A stretch of DNA of 64,000 nucleotides from Streptomyces malaysiensis subsp. samsunensis (lineage in GTDB: Bacteria; Actinomycetota; Actinomycetes; Streptomycetales; Streptomycetaceae): NCBI RefSeq assembly GCF_024519315.1, contig NZ_JANIIC010000002.1, positions 248,001 through 312,000 on the forward strand. The letters run 5' to 3'. Shown here piece after piece: positions 34,785 to 43,167 of this stretch; position 1 is the stretch's first letter, and every line of letters starts with the position of its first letter. The translations under genes and the position numbers were made by a program. The notes beneath the pieces were generated by a model. The model saw nothing but the letters and a program-made list of their open reading frames with translations, had not been told where the DNA came from and made no database searches.

Positions 34785-35546
34785 GTGGACGCGGAGGAAC
34801 GCCGTCGGGAGATCCTCGACACGGCTCGCCGTGCCGGCGTCGTCGATGTCGGCAAGCTCGCCGCCGACCTCGGGGTGTCCAAGGAGACGGTGCGCCGCGA
34901 CCTGCGAGTCCTGGAACAGCACGGACTGGTTCGGCGCACCCATGGCGGCGCGTACCCCGTGGAAAGCGCCGGTTTCGAGACCACCCTCGCCTTCCGCACC
35001 ACCATGCATGTACCGGAGAAGTCGCGGATCGCGAGCGCCGCGGCGGATCTACTGGGCGATGCCGAGACGGTCTTCGTCGACGAGGGATTCACCCCACAGC
35101 TGATCGCGGAGGCCCTGCCCCGGGACCGGCCGCTCACCGTGATCACCGCTTCCCTCACGACCGCCACCGGCCTCGCCACCCGTGACAACACCACCGTGCT
35201 GCTCCTCGGCGGCCGGGTGCGCGGCGGCACGATGGCCACCGTCGACCACTGGGCGACGCATATGCTCTCGGGCTTCGTCATCGACCTGGCGTTCATCGGC
35301 GCCAACGGCATCTCCCGCCAGTACGGCCTGACCACCCCGGATCCAGCGGTCAGCGAGATCAAGGCACAGGTGGTGCGGGTGTCCCGGAGGAAGATCTTCT
35401 CCGGGGTGCACACCAAATTCGGAGCCGTCAGCTTCTGCCGATTCGCGGATGTCTCGGACTTCGAAACCATTGTGACCGATACCGGTCTGCCGCTGACCGA
35501 GGCGCATCGCTATTCGCTGCTGGGCCCCCAGATCGTCAGGGTCTGA
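34785..35546 (+). CDS. DeoR-family regulator of the ABC-polyol operon
   Basis: A 253-residue repressor. Winged helix: RRREILDTARRAGVVDVGKLAADLGVSKETVRRDLRVLEQHGLVRRTHGG. Effector domain: VFVDEGFTPQLIAEALP (the usual GTTT replaced by GFTP), LLLGGRVRGGTMATVDHW and IDLAFIGANGISRQYGLTTPD. GTG 34785 is selected for its AGGAGGTG site. It is 50 bp before the binding-protein gene and in the same direction, so it is the first gene of that operon and its presumed regulator. Confidence 0.93.
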   Translation: MDAEERRREILDTARRAGVVDVGKLAADLGVSKETVRRDLRVLEQHGLVRRTHGGAYPVESAGFETTLAFRTTMHVPEKSRIASAAADLLGDAETVFVDEGFTPQLIAEALPRDRPLTVITASLTTATGLATRDNTTVLLLGGRVRGGTMATVDHWATHMLSGFVIDLAFIGANGISRQYGLTTPDPAVSEIKAQVVRVSRRKIFSGVHTKFGAVSFCRFADVSDFETIVTDTGLPLTEAHRYSLLGPQIVRV

Positions 35547-35596
35547 CCCTTTCTCCGCTGTTTTTCCTTCCCCACGTCCCTTCGATTGGACCCGTT

Positions 35597-36946
35597 ATGC
35601 CAGTCCTGACTCTTCGCGCTGCCCGGATACCGGTGGTGGCCCTGACCGCGGGCGCGCTCCTCACCGGTTGCGCCGGTATGGGGGGCGGCAGCTCAGGCGA
35701 CAAGACCGTCAATGTCCTGATGGTGAACAACCCGCAGATGGTAGACCTGCAAAAGCTCACCAAAAAGTATTTCACCAAGGAAACGGGCATCACGGTCAAA
35801 TTCACCATGATGCCCGAGAACGAGGTCCGCGACAAGATCAGTCAGGACTTTGCCAATCAGGCGCGTCAGTACGACGTGGCGACCATCAGCAATTTCGAGG
35901 TGCCCTTCTACGCGAAGAACGGCTGGCTGATGCCGCTCGACGGCTACGCCAACAAGGACAAGGCGTTCGACCAGAAGGACATCCTCCCCTCGATGCGGGA
36001 GTCGCTGACCGCCGAGGACGGCAAGCTCTACGCCGAGCCCTTCTACGGCGAGTCGTCGTTCCTGATGTACCGCAAGGACGTCCTGGCCGAGAAGAATCTG
36101 AAGATGCCCGAGCGGCCCACCTGGCAGCAGGTCGCGGACATCGCGGCCAAGCTGGACGGCGCCCGCAAGGGGATGAACGGGATCTGTCTGCGCGGCCTGC
36201 CCGGCTGGGGTGAGCTGATGGCCCCGCTGACCACGGTGGTCAACACCTTCGGCGGCACCTGGTTCACCAAGGACTGGAAGGCGCAGCTGGACTCGCCCGA
36301 GTTCGTCAAGGCGACCAAGTTCTATGTCGACCTGGTGCGCAAGCACGGTGAGGCCGGTGCGGCCCAGTCGGGCTTCGCCGAGTGCCTGAACAACCTCACC
36401 CAGGGCAAGAGCGCCATGTGGTACGACGCCACCTCGGCGGCCGGATCGCTGGAGGCCGACAAGTCCCCGGTCAAGGGCAAGATCGGATATGTCCAGGCGC
36501 CGGTGGAGAAGACCCGGAGCTCGGGCTGGCTCTACACCTGGGCCTGGGGCGTGCAGAAGGCGTCGCGCCACCCCGACAACGCGTGGAAGTTCATCTCCTG
36601 GGCATCCAGCAAGAAGTACGAGGCCCTGGTCGGCAAGAACTTCGGCTGGGCCAATGTGCCCGCGGGCAAGCGGACGTCCACCTACTCCACCCCGGAGTAC
36701 CGGGAAACCGCCGCCACCTTCTCCGAGGAGACCCGTAAGGCGATCCTCGGCGCCAAGCCGCGTGATCCGGGTGTGCAGCCGCGGCCGACGATCGGTATCC
36801 AGTTCGTCGACATCCCCGAATTCGCCGATCTGGGCACCAAGGTCGCCCAGGAGATCAGCGCCGCCATCGCCGGAAAGCAGTCCGTCGAGTCGGCATTGAA
36901 GAAGTCGCAGAAGCTGGCCGAGAACGTCGGCGAGGAGTACCGATGA
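35597..36946 (+). CDS. ABC transporter sugar/polyol-binding lipoprotein
   Basis: A 449-residue extracellular substrate-binding protein anchored by a lipid. Signal and lipobox: ARIPVVALTAGALLTGC (Cys ~25). The mature protein is of the MalE/UgpB cluster: FTKETGITVKFTMMPENEVRDKI, YDVATISNFEVPFYAKNGWL, LYAEPFYGESSFLMYRKDVL and AWGVQKASRHPDNAWKFISWASSKKY. Close to sorbitol/mannitol-binding SmoE-like proteins in layout because a polyol dehydrogenase ends the operon. Its stop overlaps the first permease start (ATGA). Confidence 0.92.
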   Translation: MPVLTLRAARIPVVALTAGALLTGCAGMGGGSSGDKTVNVLMVNNPQMVDLQKLTKKYFTKETGITVKFTMMPENEVRDKISQDFANQARQYDVATISNFEVPFYAKNGWLMPLDGYANKDKAFDQKDILPSMRESLTAEDGKLYAEPFYGESSFLMYRKDVLAEKNLKMPERPTWQQVADIAAKLDGARKGMNGICLRGLPGWGELMAPLTTVVNTFGGTWFTKDWKAQLDSPEFVKATKFYVDLVRKHGEAGAAQSGFAECLNNLTQGKSAMWYDATSAAGSLEADKSPVKGKIGYVQAPVEKTRSSGWLYTWAWGVQKASRHPDNAWKFISWASSKKYEALVGKNFGWANVPAGKRTSTYSTPEYRETAATFSEETRKAILGAKPRDPGVQPRPTIGIQFVDIPEFADLGTKVAQEISAAIAGKQSVESALKKSQKLAENVGEEYR

Positions 36947-37908
36947 GTAATCCGACGACGGCCGTACCCGTGAGCGGCAAGCGGCCACCGGCCGCGACCA
37001 CAGCCTCCGCGGGGCGCCCTGCGGCGCCCCGGAACCGGGCCCGGGAGTGGGCCACCCGGGCACCGCTGCTGCCCGCGCTGATCTTCCTGATCGTGGTCAC
37101 CCAGCTTCCGTTCGTGGCGACGCTGGTGATCTCGCTCTTCGACTGGAACTCGTTCCGGCCCGACCGCCGTGCGTTCGCGGGCCTTGAGAACTACAAGACG
37201 GTGCTCAGCGACTCGGCGCTGCGCGAGTCCATCGGCACCACCGTGCTGCTGACCGCCTCCGTGGTGATCGTCAGCGTGGTGCTCGGGCTGCTGCTGGCGC
37301 TGCTGCTCGACCGCAAGTTCCGCGGCCGTGGCCTGGTCCGCACCATGCTCATCGCGCCGTTCCTGCTGGTGCCGGTGGCCTCGGCGCTGCTGTGGAAGCA
37401 CGCGCTGTACAACCCCGAGTACGGCCTGTTCAACGGCGTGCTCAACTGGCTGGGCGGGCCCCAGCCGGAGTGGCTCACCGATACGCCGCTGATCGCGGTG
37501 GAGGCATCGCTGATCTGGCAGTGGACGCCGTTCATGATGCTCATCCTGCTGGCCGGGCTCCAGAGCCGCCCGCTGGACACTCTTGAGGCGGCCCGGCTGG
37601 ACGGGGCGAGCAACTGGCAGATCTTCCGCTTCCTGACCCTTCCGCATCTGCGCCGCTACCTCGAGCTGGGCACCCTGCTGGGGTCCATCTACATCGTGCA
37701 GAACTTCGACGCCGTGTTCACCATGACCCGTGGTGGCCTCGGCACCGCCAACCTCCCGTACACCATCTACGAAACCTTCTACAACGCCCATGAGTACGGC
37801 CTGGCGTCGGCCGCCGGGGTCGTCGTGGTGATCGGCACGATCATCATCGCCACCTTCGCGCTGCGCGTGGTTTCGTCCCTCTTCCGTGAGGAGGTGTCCC
37901 ACGCATGA
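36943..37908 (+). CDS. ABC transporter permease, MalF type
   Basis: A 321-residue inner-membrane permease with six to seven helices. A Pro/Ala-rich cytoplasmic N-terminus leads to LLPALIFLIVVTQLPFVATLVISLF. The ATPase-docking EAA loop is EAARLDGASNWQIFRFLTLPHL. Overlaps of four bases at both ends (with the binding protein and the second permease) show tight coupling. It forms the heterodimeric channel with the next gene product. Confidence 0.95.
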   Translation: MSNPTTAVPVSGKRPPAATTASAGRPAAPRNRAREWATRAPLLPALIFLIVVTQLPFVATLVISLFDWNSFRPDRRAFAGLENYKTVLSDSALRESIGTTVLLTASVVIVSVVLGLLLALLLDRKFRGRGLVRTMLIAPFLLVPVASALLWKHALYNPEYGLFNGVLNWLGGPQPEWLTDTPLIAVEASLIWQWTPFMMLILLAGLQSRPLDTLEAARLDGASNWQIFRFLTLPHLRRYLELGTLLGSIYIVQNFDAVFTMTRGGLGTANLPYTIYETFYNAHEYGLASAAGVVVVIGTIIIATFALRVVSSLFREEVSHA

Positions 37909-38780
37909 CCGCCGTGAGCACCCCAGTCATCACCACCGTTTCGGAGGCCACCCGCCGCGCGAAGCGGCGCGGTACGGCGCTGGCCGTGCTGGCCTGGTTC
38001 GTCGGCGTCGTCTTCGTGCTGCCGGTGCTGTGGATGCTGCTGACCTCGTTCCACTCCGAGACCGACGCAGCCACCAACCCGCCCTCGCTGGCCGCTTCGC
38101 TGACCCTGGACGGGTACAAGGAGTTCTTCGGCTCGGGCGGCGGCGCGAGCCCCTGGCCCGCGCTGCTGAACTCGATGGGCACATCCATCTTCTCCACCTG
38201 CTTCGTGCTGGTGCTGGCGCTTCCGGCGGCGTACGCGCTGTCGATCCGGCCGGTGCGCAAGTGGACCGATGTGATGTTCTTCTTCCTGTCCACCAAGATG
38301 CTGCCGGTGGTGGCCGGACTGCTGCCGGTCTTCCTGTTCGCGCGGGACATCAGCTTCCTGGACAACGTCTGGCTGCTGGTCATCCTCTACACCTCGATGA
38401 ACCTGCCGATCGCGGTGTGGATGATGCAGTCCTTCCTCGCCGACATCCCGGTGTCGATCATCGAGGCCGCCCAGATGGACGGCGCTCGGCTGCCCACCAT
38501 CCTGTGGCGGGTCGTCGCCCCGATCGCGGGCCCGGGCATCGCCGCCACCTCGCTGATCTGCTTCATCTTCAGCTGGAACGAGATGCTCTTCGCCCAAGTG
38601 CTCACCGGTGTGGTCGCCCAGACCGCCCCGGCGTTCCTGACCACGTTCGTCACCAGCCAGGGGCTCTTCCTGGCCAAGGTGTGCGCGGCGTCGATGGTCA
38701 TTTCCCTGCCGGTGCTCGCCGCCGGTTTCGCCGCCCAGGACAAGCTGGTCCAGGGCCTTTCGCTAGGAGCAGTCAAATGA
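37905..38780 (+). CDS. ABC transporter permease, MalG type
   Basis: A 291-residue permease with six helices, beginning the first at ALAVLAWFVGVVFVLPVLW. The EAA loop is EAAQMDGARLPTILWRVVAPIAGPG. It overlaps the MalF-type gene and the dehydrogenase gene by four bases each. No ATPase gene is in the operon, so the shared MsiK ATPase of Streptomyces probably energises it; that is inference from the family. Confidence 0.95.
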   Translation: MTAVSTPVITTVSEATRRAKRRGTALAVLAWFVGVVFVLPVLWMLLTSFHSETDAATNPPSLAASLTLDGYKEFFGSGGGASPWPALLNSMGTSIFSTCFVLVLALPAAYALSIRPVRKWTDVMFFFLSTKMLPVVAGLLPVFLFARDISFLDNVWLLVILYTSMNLPIAVWMMQSFLADIPVSIIEAAQMDGARLPTILWRVVAPIAGPGIAATSLICFIFSWNEMLFAQVLTGVVAQTAPAFLTTFVTSQGLFLAKVCAASMVISLPVLAAGFAAQDKLVQGLSLGAVK

Positions 38781-39766
38781 GGGCCGCAGTCATCGAAGCC
38801 CCCGGGAAGGTCACCGTCGCCACCGTCGCGGACCCCACCCCGGGTCCCCGCGAGGTCGTGGTGGATGTGGCCGCCTGCGGGCTGTGCGGCACCGACCTGC
38901 ATATTTTGCAGGGGGAGTTCGCACCCACGCTGCCCATCGTCCCCGGGCACGAGTTCGCCGGTGTGGTCGTCGGCGTCGGCAGCGATGTCACCGAGTTGGC
39001 GGAGGGCGACCGGGTCGCCGTGGACCCCTCCCTGCACTGCCATGAGTGCCGTTACTGCCGGATCGGCCGGGGCAATCTGTGCGACAACTGGAACGCGATC
39101 GGGGTCAGCGTCCCCGGCGGGGCCGCCGAGTTCGCGGTGGCCCCGGTGGCCAACTGCGTCAAGCTGCCCGAGCATGTGGACGTGGCCGACGCGGCCCTGA
39201 TCGAGCCGCTGTCCTGCGCGGTGCGCGGCTATGACGTGCTCCACGGCAACCTGGGCGCCGAGGTGCTCATCTACGGCTCCGGCACCATGGGGCTGATGAT
39301 GCTGGAGCTGGCCAAGCGGACCGGCGCCACCAGCGTGGACATGCTCGATGTCAACTCCGAGCGGCTGTCCACCGCCACCACCCTCGGCTGCTCCCGGGCC
39401 GCCGGCTCGGCGGACGAGCTGGATCAGCCGCGGGGCTGGGACGTGGTCATCGACGCCACCGGCAACCAGGCCGCCATTCAGGACGGTCTGGGCCGGGTGG
39501 CCAAGGCCGGGACGTTCCTGCAATTCGGTGTCTCCGACTACGCGACGCGGGCCACCATCGAGCCGTACAAGATCTACAACCAGGAGATCACCATCACCGG
39601 CTCGATGGCCGTGCTGCACAGCTATGAGCGTGCCGCCGGGCTGTTCGCGAGCGGGGTGCTGGACCCGAAGATCTTCATCAGCCACCGGCTGCCGCTGGAG
39701 GAGTACCCCAAGGCGCTCGACCAGTTCAAGGCGGGGCAGGGCCGCAAGATCGTGGTGGTCCCGTAA
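38777..39766 (+). CDS. Zinc-dependent polyol (sorbitol-type) dehydrogenase
   Basis: A 329-residue medium-chain dehydrogenase. Catalytic zinc: CGLCGTDLHILQGEF and PGHEFAGVVVGVG. Structural zinc: CHECRYCRIGRGNLC. NAD site: LIYGSGTMGLMMLELAKRTGA. Closest to L-iditol/sorbitol and threonine-dehydrogenase-like enzymes. Being the last gene of the DeoR-ABC operon (ATGA overlap with the permease), it most likely oxidises the imported polyol to a ketose in the cytosol. A strong terminator follows 10 bp after the stop. Confidence 0.92.
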   Translation: MRAAVIEAPGKVTVATVADPTPGPREVVVDVAACGLCGTDLHILQGEFAPTLPIVPGHEFAGVVVGVGSDVTELAEGDRVAVDPSLHCHECRYCRIGRGNLCDNWNAIGVSVPGGAAEFAVAPVANCVKLPEHVDVADAALIEPLSCAVRGYDVLHGNLGAEVLIYGSGTMGLMMLELAKRTGATSVDMLDVNSERLSTATTLGCSRAAGSADELDQPRGWDVVIDATGNQAAIQDGLGRVAKAGTFLQFGVSDYATRATIEPYKIYNQEITITGSMAVLHSYERAAGLFASGVLDPKIFISHRLPLEEYPKALDQFKAGQGRKIVVVP

Positions 39767-39776
39767 CCGTGCGTGG

Positions 39777-39816
39777 TTGACGGCCCAAGCCCGGGACACC
39801 AGGCTTGGGCCGTCAA
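39777..39816 (+). terminator. Strong terminator of the ABC-polyol operon
   Basis: A 15-bp perfect stem (TTGACGGCCCAAGCC, 39777-39791, with 39802-39816) and 10-nt loop lie 10 bp after the dehydrogenase stop. Confidence 0.9.
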
Positions 39817-39843
39817 TGATCACGATCGGCGGAGGGCGGGCAG

Positions 39844-41214
39844 ATGGGCAAGGGCGACGCGGTGGTGGTGGGCGGCGGGCTCGCGGGCACGCTGGCGGCC
39901 GGTGCGCTCATCGGCCACGTCGACACGGTCACCCTGGTGGAGCGCGACCGCTACCCGGAGCAGCCCGTATTCCGCAAGGGCGTGCCCCAGGGCCGCCATC
40001 TGCACGTCTTCCTCAGCGGCGGGCGGCGCGCCCTGGAAGAGCTGTTACCCGGGCTGAACGGCGAACTGGAGGCGGCCGGCGCACACCGTCTGGAGGCGCC
40101 GCGCGATGTGATCACCAAGGCCCCCAACGGCTGGCAGCGCCGCTTCCACGAGGGCAGACACGCCACCACCAGCTGCACCCGGGCGCTGTTCGACGCCACC
40201 GTACGGACGCGGGTGCTGGCCGAGGCCGAGGGGTCCGGGACCCGGGTGGAGGTGCTCCAGGGCACCGAGGCCGTCGGGCTGCTCGGCGACGCGGACCGGG
40301 TCACCGGCGTACGGGTGCGGAGCCGGGACGCCGGGCGCGCCGGGCGGGAGCTGTCCGCCGATCTGGTCGTGGACGCCTCGGGGCGCGGCTCGCGCGCCCC
40401 CAAGTGGCTGGCCGAACTGGGCGCCCCGGCACCGCGCGAGGAGGTCGTGGACGCCGGGATCGGCTACTGCACCCAGATGTTCCGGCCCGCCGAACCGCTG
40501 GACATGGTGATGGTCATCCAGCCGCGCCCGGACCTTCCGCGCGGCGCGGCATGGTCCCCGGTCGAGGGCGGCCACTGGCTGCTGACGCTGTCGGGGGTGC
40601 GCGGTCAGCATCCGCCGACCGAGAGCTCGGAGGTGCCCGGCTTCGTCAAGTCCCTGGGCGAACCGGCGCTGTACGAACACCTGCTGACCTGTGAACCGGT
40701 CTCCCCGCCGTACGGCTTCCGCGACACCTCCAACCGCCGCCGCCACTACGACGCCCCGGGCGGGGTGCCCGAGGGCTTCCTCGCGGTCTCGGACGCCGCC
40801 TGCACCTTCAACCCGATCTACGGCCAGGGCATGGCGGTGGCCGCCCTCAGCGGGCTGGCCCTGCGCCGCTGCCTGGCCGAGGGGGGTCTGCGGCCCGGCT
40901 TCGCGGCCACGGCGCAGCGCGCGGTGGCCCGGGCGAGCGACACCGCCTGGCTGACCGCCGTCGGCGCGGACCGCCCGTACGCCACGGACGCGGACGCCAC
41001 CCCGCCGGGGGCGGCCGAGCGGCTGCGGAGCTGGTACTTCGGACGGCTGGCGGGCCGGGCGGCGATCGACCGGGTGGTCGGCGCGGCGTTCCGTGATGTC
41101 ATCTATCTGGCGGCGGGCCCGTCCCGTCTGCTGTCCCCCGGGGTCACCCTGCGGACCGTGCTGCTGCCGCGGGCCCGGGGGCTGACGGACCCGCCGATGC
41201 GCGTGGAGAGCTGA
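39844..41214 (+). CDS. FAD-dependent monooxygenase/epoxidase-type oxidoreductase
   Basis: A 456-residue flavoprotein. FAD site GGGLAGTLAAGALIG at residues ~9-23; GRHLHVFLSGGRRALEELLPG resembles the GRHLH segment of squalene/polyether epoxidase-like enzymes. A DG-type motif is seen as LVVDASGRGSRAP. The FAD ribityl site is SDAACTFNPIYGQGMAVAALSGLAL. This group includes MonCI/LasC-like epoxidases and geranylgeranyl-reductase-like proteins. TTA occurs at codon 68 (40045-40047), suggesting bldA-dependent expression. No polyketide or terpene genes adjoin it, so the substrate is unknown. It follows the operon terminator and is probably monocistronic. Confidence 0.85.
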   Translation: MGKGDAVVVGGGLAGTLAAGALIGHVDTVTLVERDRYPEQPVFRKGVPQGRHLHVFLSGGRRALEELLPGLNGELEAAGAHRLEAPRDVITKAPNGWQRRFHEGRHATTSCTRALFDATVRTRVLAEAEGSGTRVEVLQGTEAVGLLGDADRVTGVRVRSRDAGRAGRELSADLVVDASGRGSRAPKWLAELGAPAPREEVVDAGIGYCTQMFRPAEPLDMVMVIQPRPDLPRGAAWSPVEGGHWLLTLSGVRGQHPPTESSEVPGFVKSLGEPALYEHLLTCEPVSPPYGFRDTSNRRRHYDAPGGVPEGFLAVSDAACTFNPIYGQGMAVAALSGLALRRCLAEGGLRPGFAATAQRAVARASDTAWLTAVGADRPYATDADATPPGAAERLRSWYFGRLAGRAAIDRVVGAAFRDVIYLAAGPSRLLSPGVTLRTVLLPRARGLTDPPMRVES

Positions 41215-41227
41215 CCTCCGGTCGAGC

Positions 41228-41260
41228 AGGAGCCCCCGGACCCCCGTCCTATGGGCTCCT
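41228..41260 (+). terminator. Weak hairpin after the flavoprotein gene
   Basis: An 8-bp perfect stem with a 17-nt loop, 14 bp after the stop codon. Confidence 0.4.
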
Positions 41261-41486
41261 CCCCCGCCCCGCCCCGGCCCGGCACATCAGGTCGGCACCG
41301 ATGGCCCTACTGCTGAGCACCGGCGCGCCGTTCGGCACGGGGCTGCCGCGAGGCCGAGGGTGTCGGACGGTGCCTCGTCCCCCGTTCCGACCTGCGTCGG
41401 CACACTCTCCCCCGTCCTACGACCTCCCCGCTCCATGCGCGTTGTGAGCGGAACACTCGCACGACCGCACGTAACACGCAAGACTC

Positions 41487-41562
41487 TGCGCAGCATCCGC
41501 AGCGAAACAGCGCGGAATGCGCAGACTGATAATGTTGCTCAGGGCTGCGCGGAGTCGCGCAG
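41487..41562. promoter_or_regulatory. Repeated TGCGCAG motifs, candidate DeoR operator
   Basis: TGCGCAG at 41487-41493 and 41518-41524, with variants TGCGCGG at 41546 and CGCGCAG at 41556, recur at about three helical turns, ending 25 bp before the regulator start. This layout resembles DeoR-family direct-repeat operators. Confidence 0.45.
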
Positions 41563-41586
41563 GGTTACGGAAGGATGGGGGCCGCC

Positions 41587-42384
41587 ATGAGTCAGGAGAC
41601 CGGGGCGGAAGAGCGCAGGCGGCTGCGCGCGGTGGACCGCCGGGAACTGATCGCGCGAACGATCCAGACCGACGGCACGGTCGTCGTCGAGGAGCTGGCC
41701 CGCTCGCTGGAGGTGACTCCCTCCACCATCCGCCGGGATCTGGCGCTCCTCACCGAACAGGGCGCCATCGCCCGCACCTACGGCGGCGCGATGAGCGCGG
41801 GTCACACCGCCGAGCCCACTCTCGGGCAGCGCAGCGGGCTCGCGGTCGCCGAGAAGGACCGCATCGGGCGCTGGGCGGCCGCGCGGATCGGGCCGGGCGA
41901 CACCGTGATCCTCGACGCCGGCACCACCACCGGTCGGCTCGCCCACCATCTGCGCGCCCGTACCGATCTGACCGTGATCACCAGCGGGCTCACCGCGCTG
42001 CGCGAACTGGCCGAGGCGGACGGCGTGGAGCTGATCACCCTCGCCGGGACCCTGCGCCATGTCAGCCAGGGCTTCGTCGGACCGCTCGCCGAGCTGACCC
42101 TGTCCCGGCTGACCGCGGACAAGGTCTTCCTGGGGGCCGACGGGCTGGACGCCCGGCTGGGGATCTGCGAGGCGAGTCTGCACCAGACCGCGCTCAAGGA
42201 GATGATGGCCGACCGCGGCAGGGAGGTGTACGTCCTCGCCGACAGCAGCAAGCTGGGCGAGTCCCCGTTCACCGCCTGGGCCCCGCTGGACCGGCCGTGG
42301 ACGCTGGTCACCGACAGCGGCGCCACCGATGACCAGCTCGGCCCCTTTCGGGCGCTGCCCGACACCGAGGTGATCACCGTCTGA
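41587..42384 (+). CDS. DeoR-family transcriptional regulator (orphan)
   Basis: A 265-residue repressor. Winged helix: RRELIARTIQTDGTVVVEELARSLEVTPSTIRRDLALLTEQGAIARTYGG. Effector domain: ILDAGTTTGRLAHHLRA, VITSGLTALREL, TLAGTLRHVSQGFVGPL and VFLGADGLDARLGICEASL. No sugar gene is adjacent (a flavoprotein precedes it and a convergent protease gene follows), so its targets lie elsewhere. The start at 41587 is preferred over ATG 41575 by ribosome-site spacing. Confidence 0.92.
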   Translation: MSQETGAEERRRLRAVDRRELIARTIQTDGTVVVEELARSLEVTPSTIRRDLALLTEQGAIARTYGGAMSAGHTAEPTLGQRSGLAVAEKDRIGRWAAARIGPGDTVILDAGTTTGRLAHHLRARTDLTVITSGLTALRELAEADGVELITLAGTLRHVSQGFVGPLAELTLSRLTADKVFLGADGLDARLGICEASLHQTALKEMMADRGREVYVLADSSKLGESPFTAWAPLDRPWTLVTDSGATDDQLGPFRALPDTEVITV

Positions 42385-42444
42385 CGGCACACCACCGCGG
42401 TGCCGGGGCGAGGGGCCGGGAGCCGGGCCCCCGGCCCGCCCGGA

Positions 42445-43008
42445 TCAGTCCCGGTACAGCCGCGGCGCGGCCGTGGCGCCCGCGCCCACCAGGCCGAAGC
42501 TGTCCTCGACCTCGGCCTTCTCGGCGGCGTTCGGGTTGGGGTTGGTGCAGGAGACCCCGGCGGTGGAGCCGGACATCAGGCTCGAACACGGCCCCGGCTT
42601 CATATCCGGCAGCCCGAGGATGTGACCGAGCTCGTGCGAGGAGATCCGCACCGTGTTGTAGCCCTCGTCGACGGCCTCGCGGCCGAAGTAGATGGTGCCG
42701 CTGCCCAGTCCGGTGGAGAGGGTGCGGGGCCAGCCGTCGTCCGCGATGATCCGGACATCGGCCCGCTGACCGGATGTGGCCGGCTTCAGCTGGACGTTGA
42801 CCACGCTCTCGTTCCAGACCGCCGCGCCCTTGGCCACGGCGTCCTTGAACTCGGCGGCCCCGCTGGCGTCGTACGTCACGACCCGCGCGGCGGCGGTGTG
42901 CTCCGCCGGGGCGGCGGAGGCGGGAGCGGCCACGGCCTGTCCGGCCGTCAGGGCGAGGACCGCGGTCACCGCGGCGGGTAAGGCGCGTACGAACTTGCTG
43001 GATCTCAC
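42445..43008 (-). CDS. Snapalysin family zinc metalloprotease (M7)
   Basis: A 187-residue secreted protease. Signal: RSSKFVRALPAAVTAVLALT with ASAAPA cleavage zone. A short propeptide is followed by the mature enzyme beginning near RVVTYDASGAAEFK. The zinc motif is SSHELGHILGLPD (HExxHxxGxxD), with the snapalysin-specific Asp as third ligand, and CSSLMSG carries the Met-turn. GTG 43008 has GAGGAGG upstream. In Streptomyces the gene is usually divergent from a LysR activator (SnpR); here RecQ is divergent instead. Confidence 0.94.
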   Translation of the reverse strand: MRSSKFVRALPAAVTAVLALTAGQAVAAPASAAPAEHTAAARVVTYDASGAAEFKDAVAKGAAVWNESVVNVQLKPATSGQRADVRIIADDGWPRTLSTGLGSGTIYFGREAVDEGYNTVRISSHELGHILGLPDMKPGPCSSLMSGSTAGVSCTNPNPNAAEKAEVEDSFGLVGAGATAAPRLYRD

Positions 43009-43059
43009 GATCGGCCTCCTCGTGGGGGAAGGATGGACGGAGCAAGTGAGCATGAGCAT

Positions 43060-43071
43060 GGCATGCATGCC
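43060..43071. promoter_or_regulatory. 12-bp palindrome upstream of snapalysin
   Basis: GGCATGCATGCC is a perfect palindrome 52 bp before the snapalysin start in the region shared with recQ. Regulator unknown. Confidence 0.35.
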
Positions 43072-43167
43072 GGCTCATCGGCCACTGTGCCCACACACCT
43101 TCTCGTATCCGGCCGGTTGTCCACAGGTGGTCACCATGGGCACCTCCCGGCCCCCTAGAATCACCGG

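Larger units (their letters stand above)
41215..41586. other. Intergenic region before the third DeoR gene
   Basis: No gene is seen in these 372 bp. The left end has a hairpin (AGGAGCCC at 41228, GGGCTCCT at 41253) that may end the flavoprotein transcript. The right 100 bp carry repeated TGCGCAG-like motifs described separately. Confidence 0.6.
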
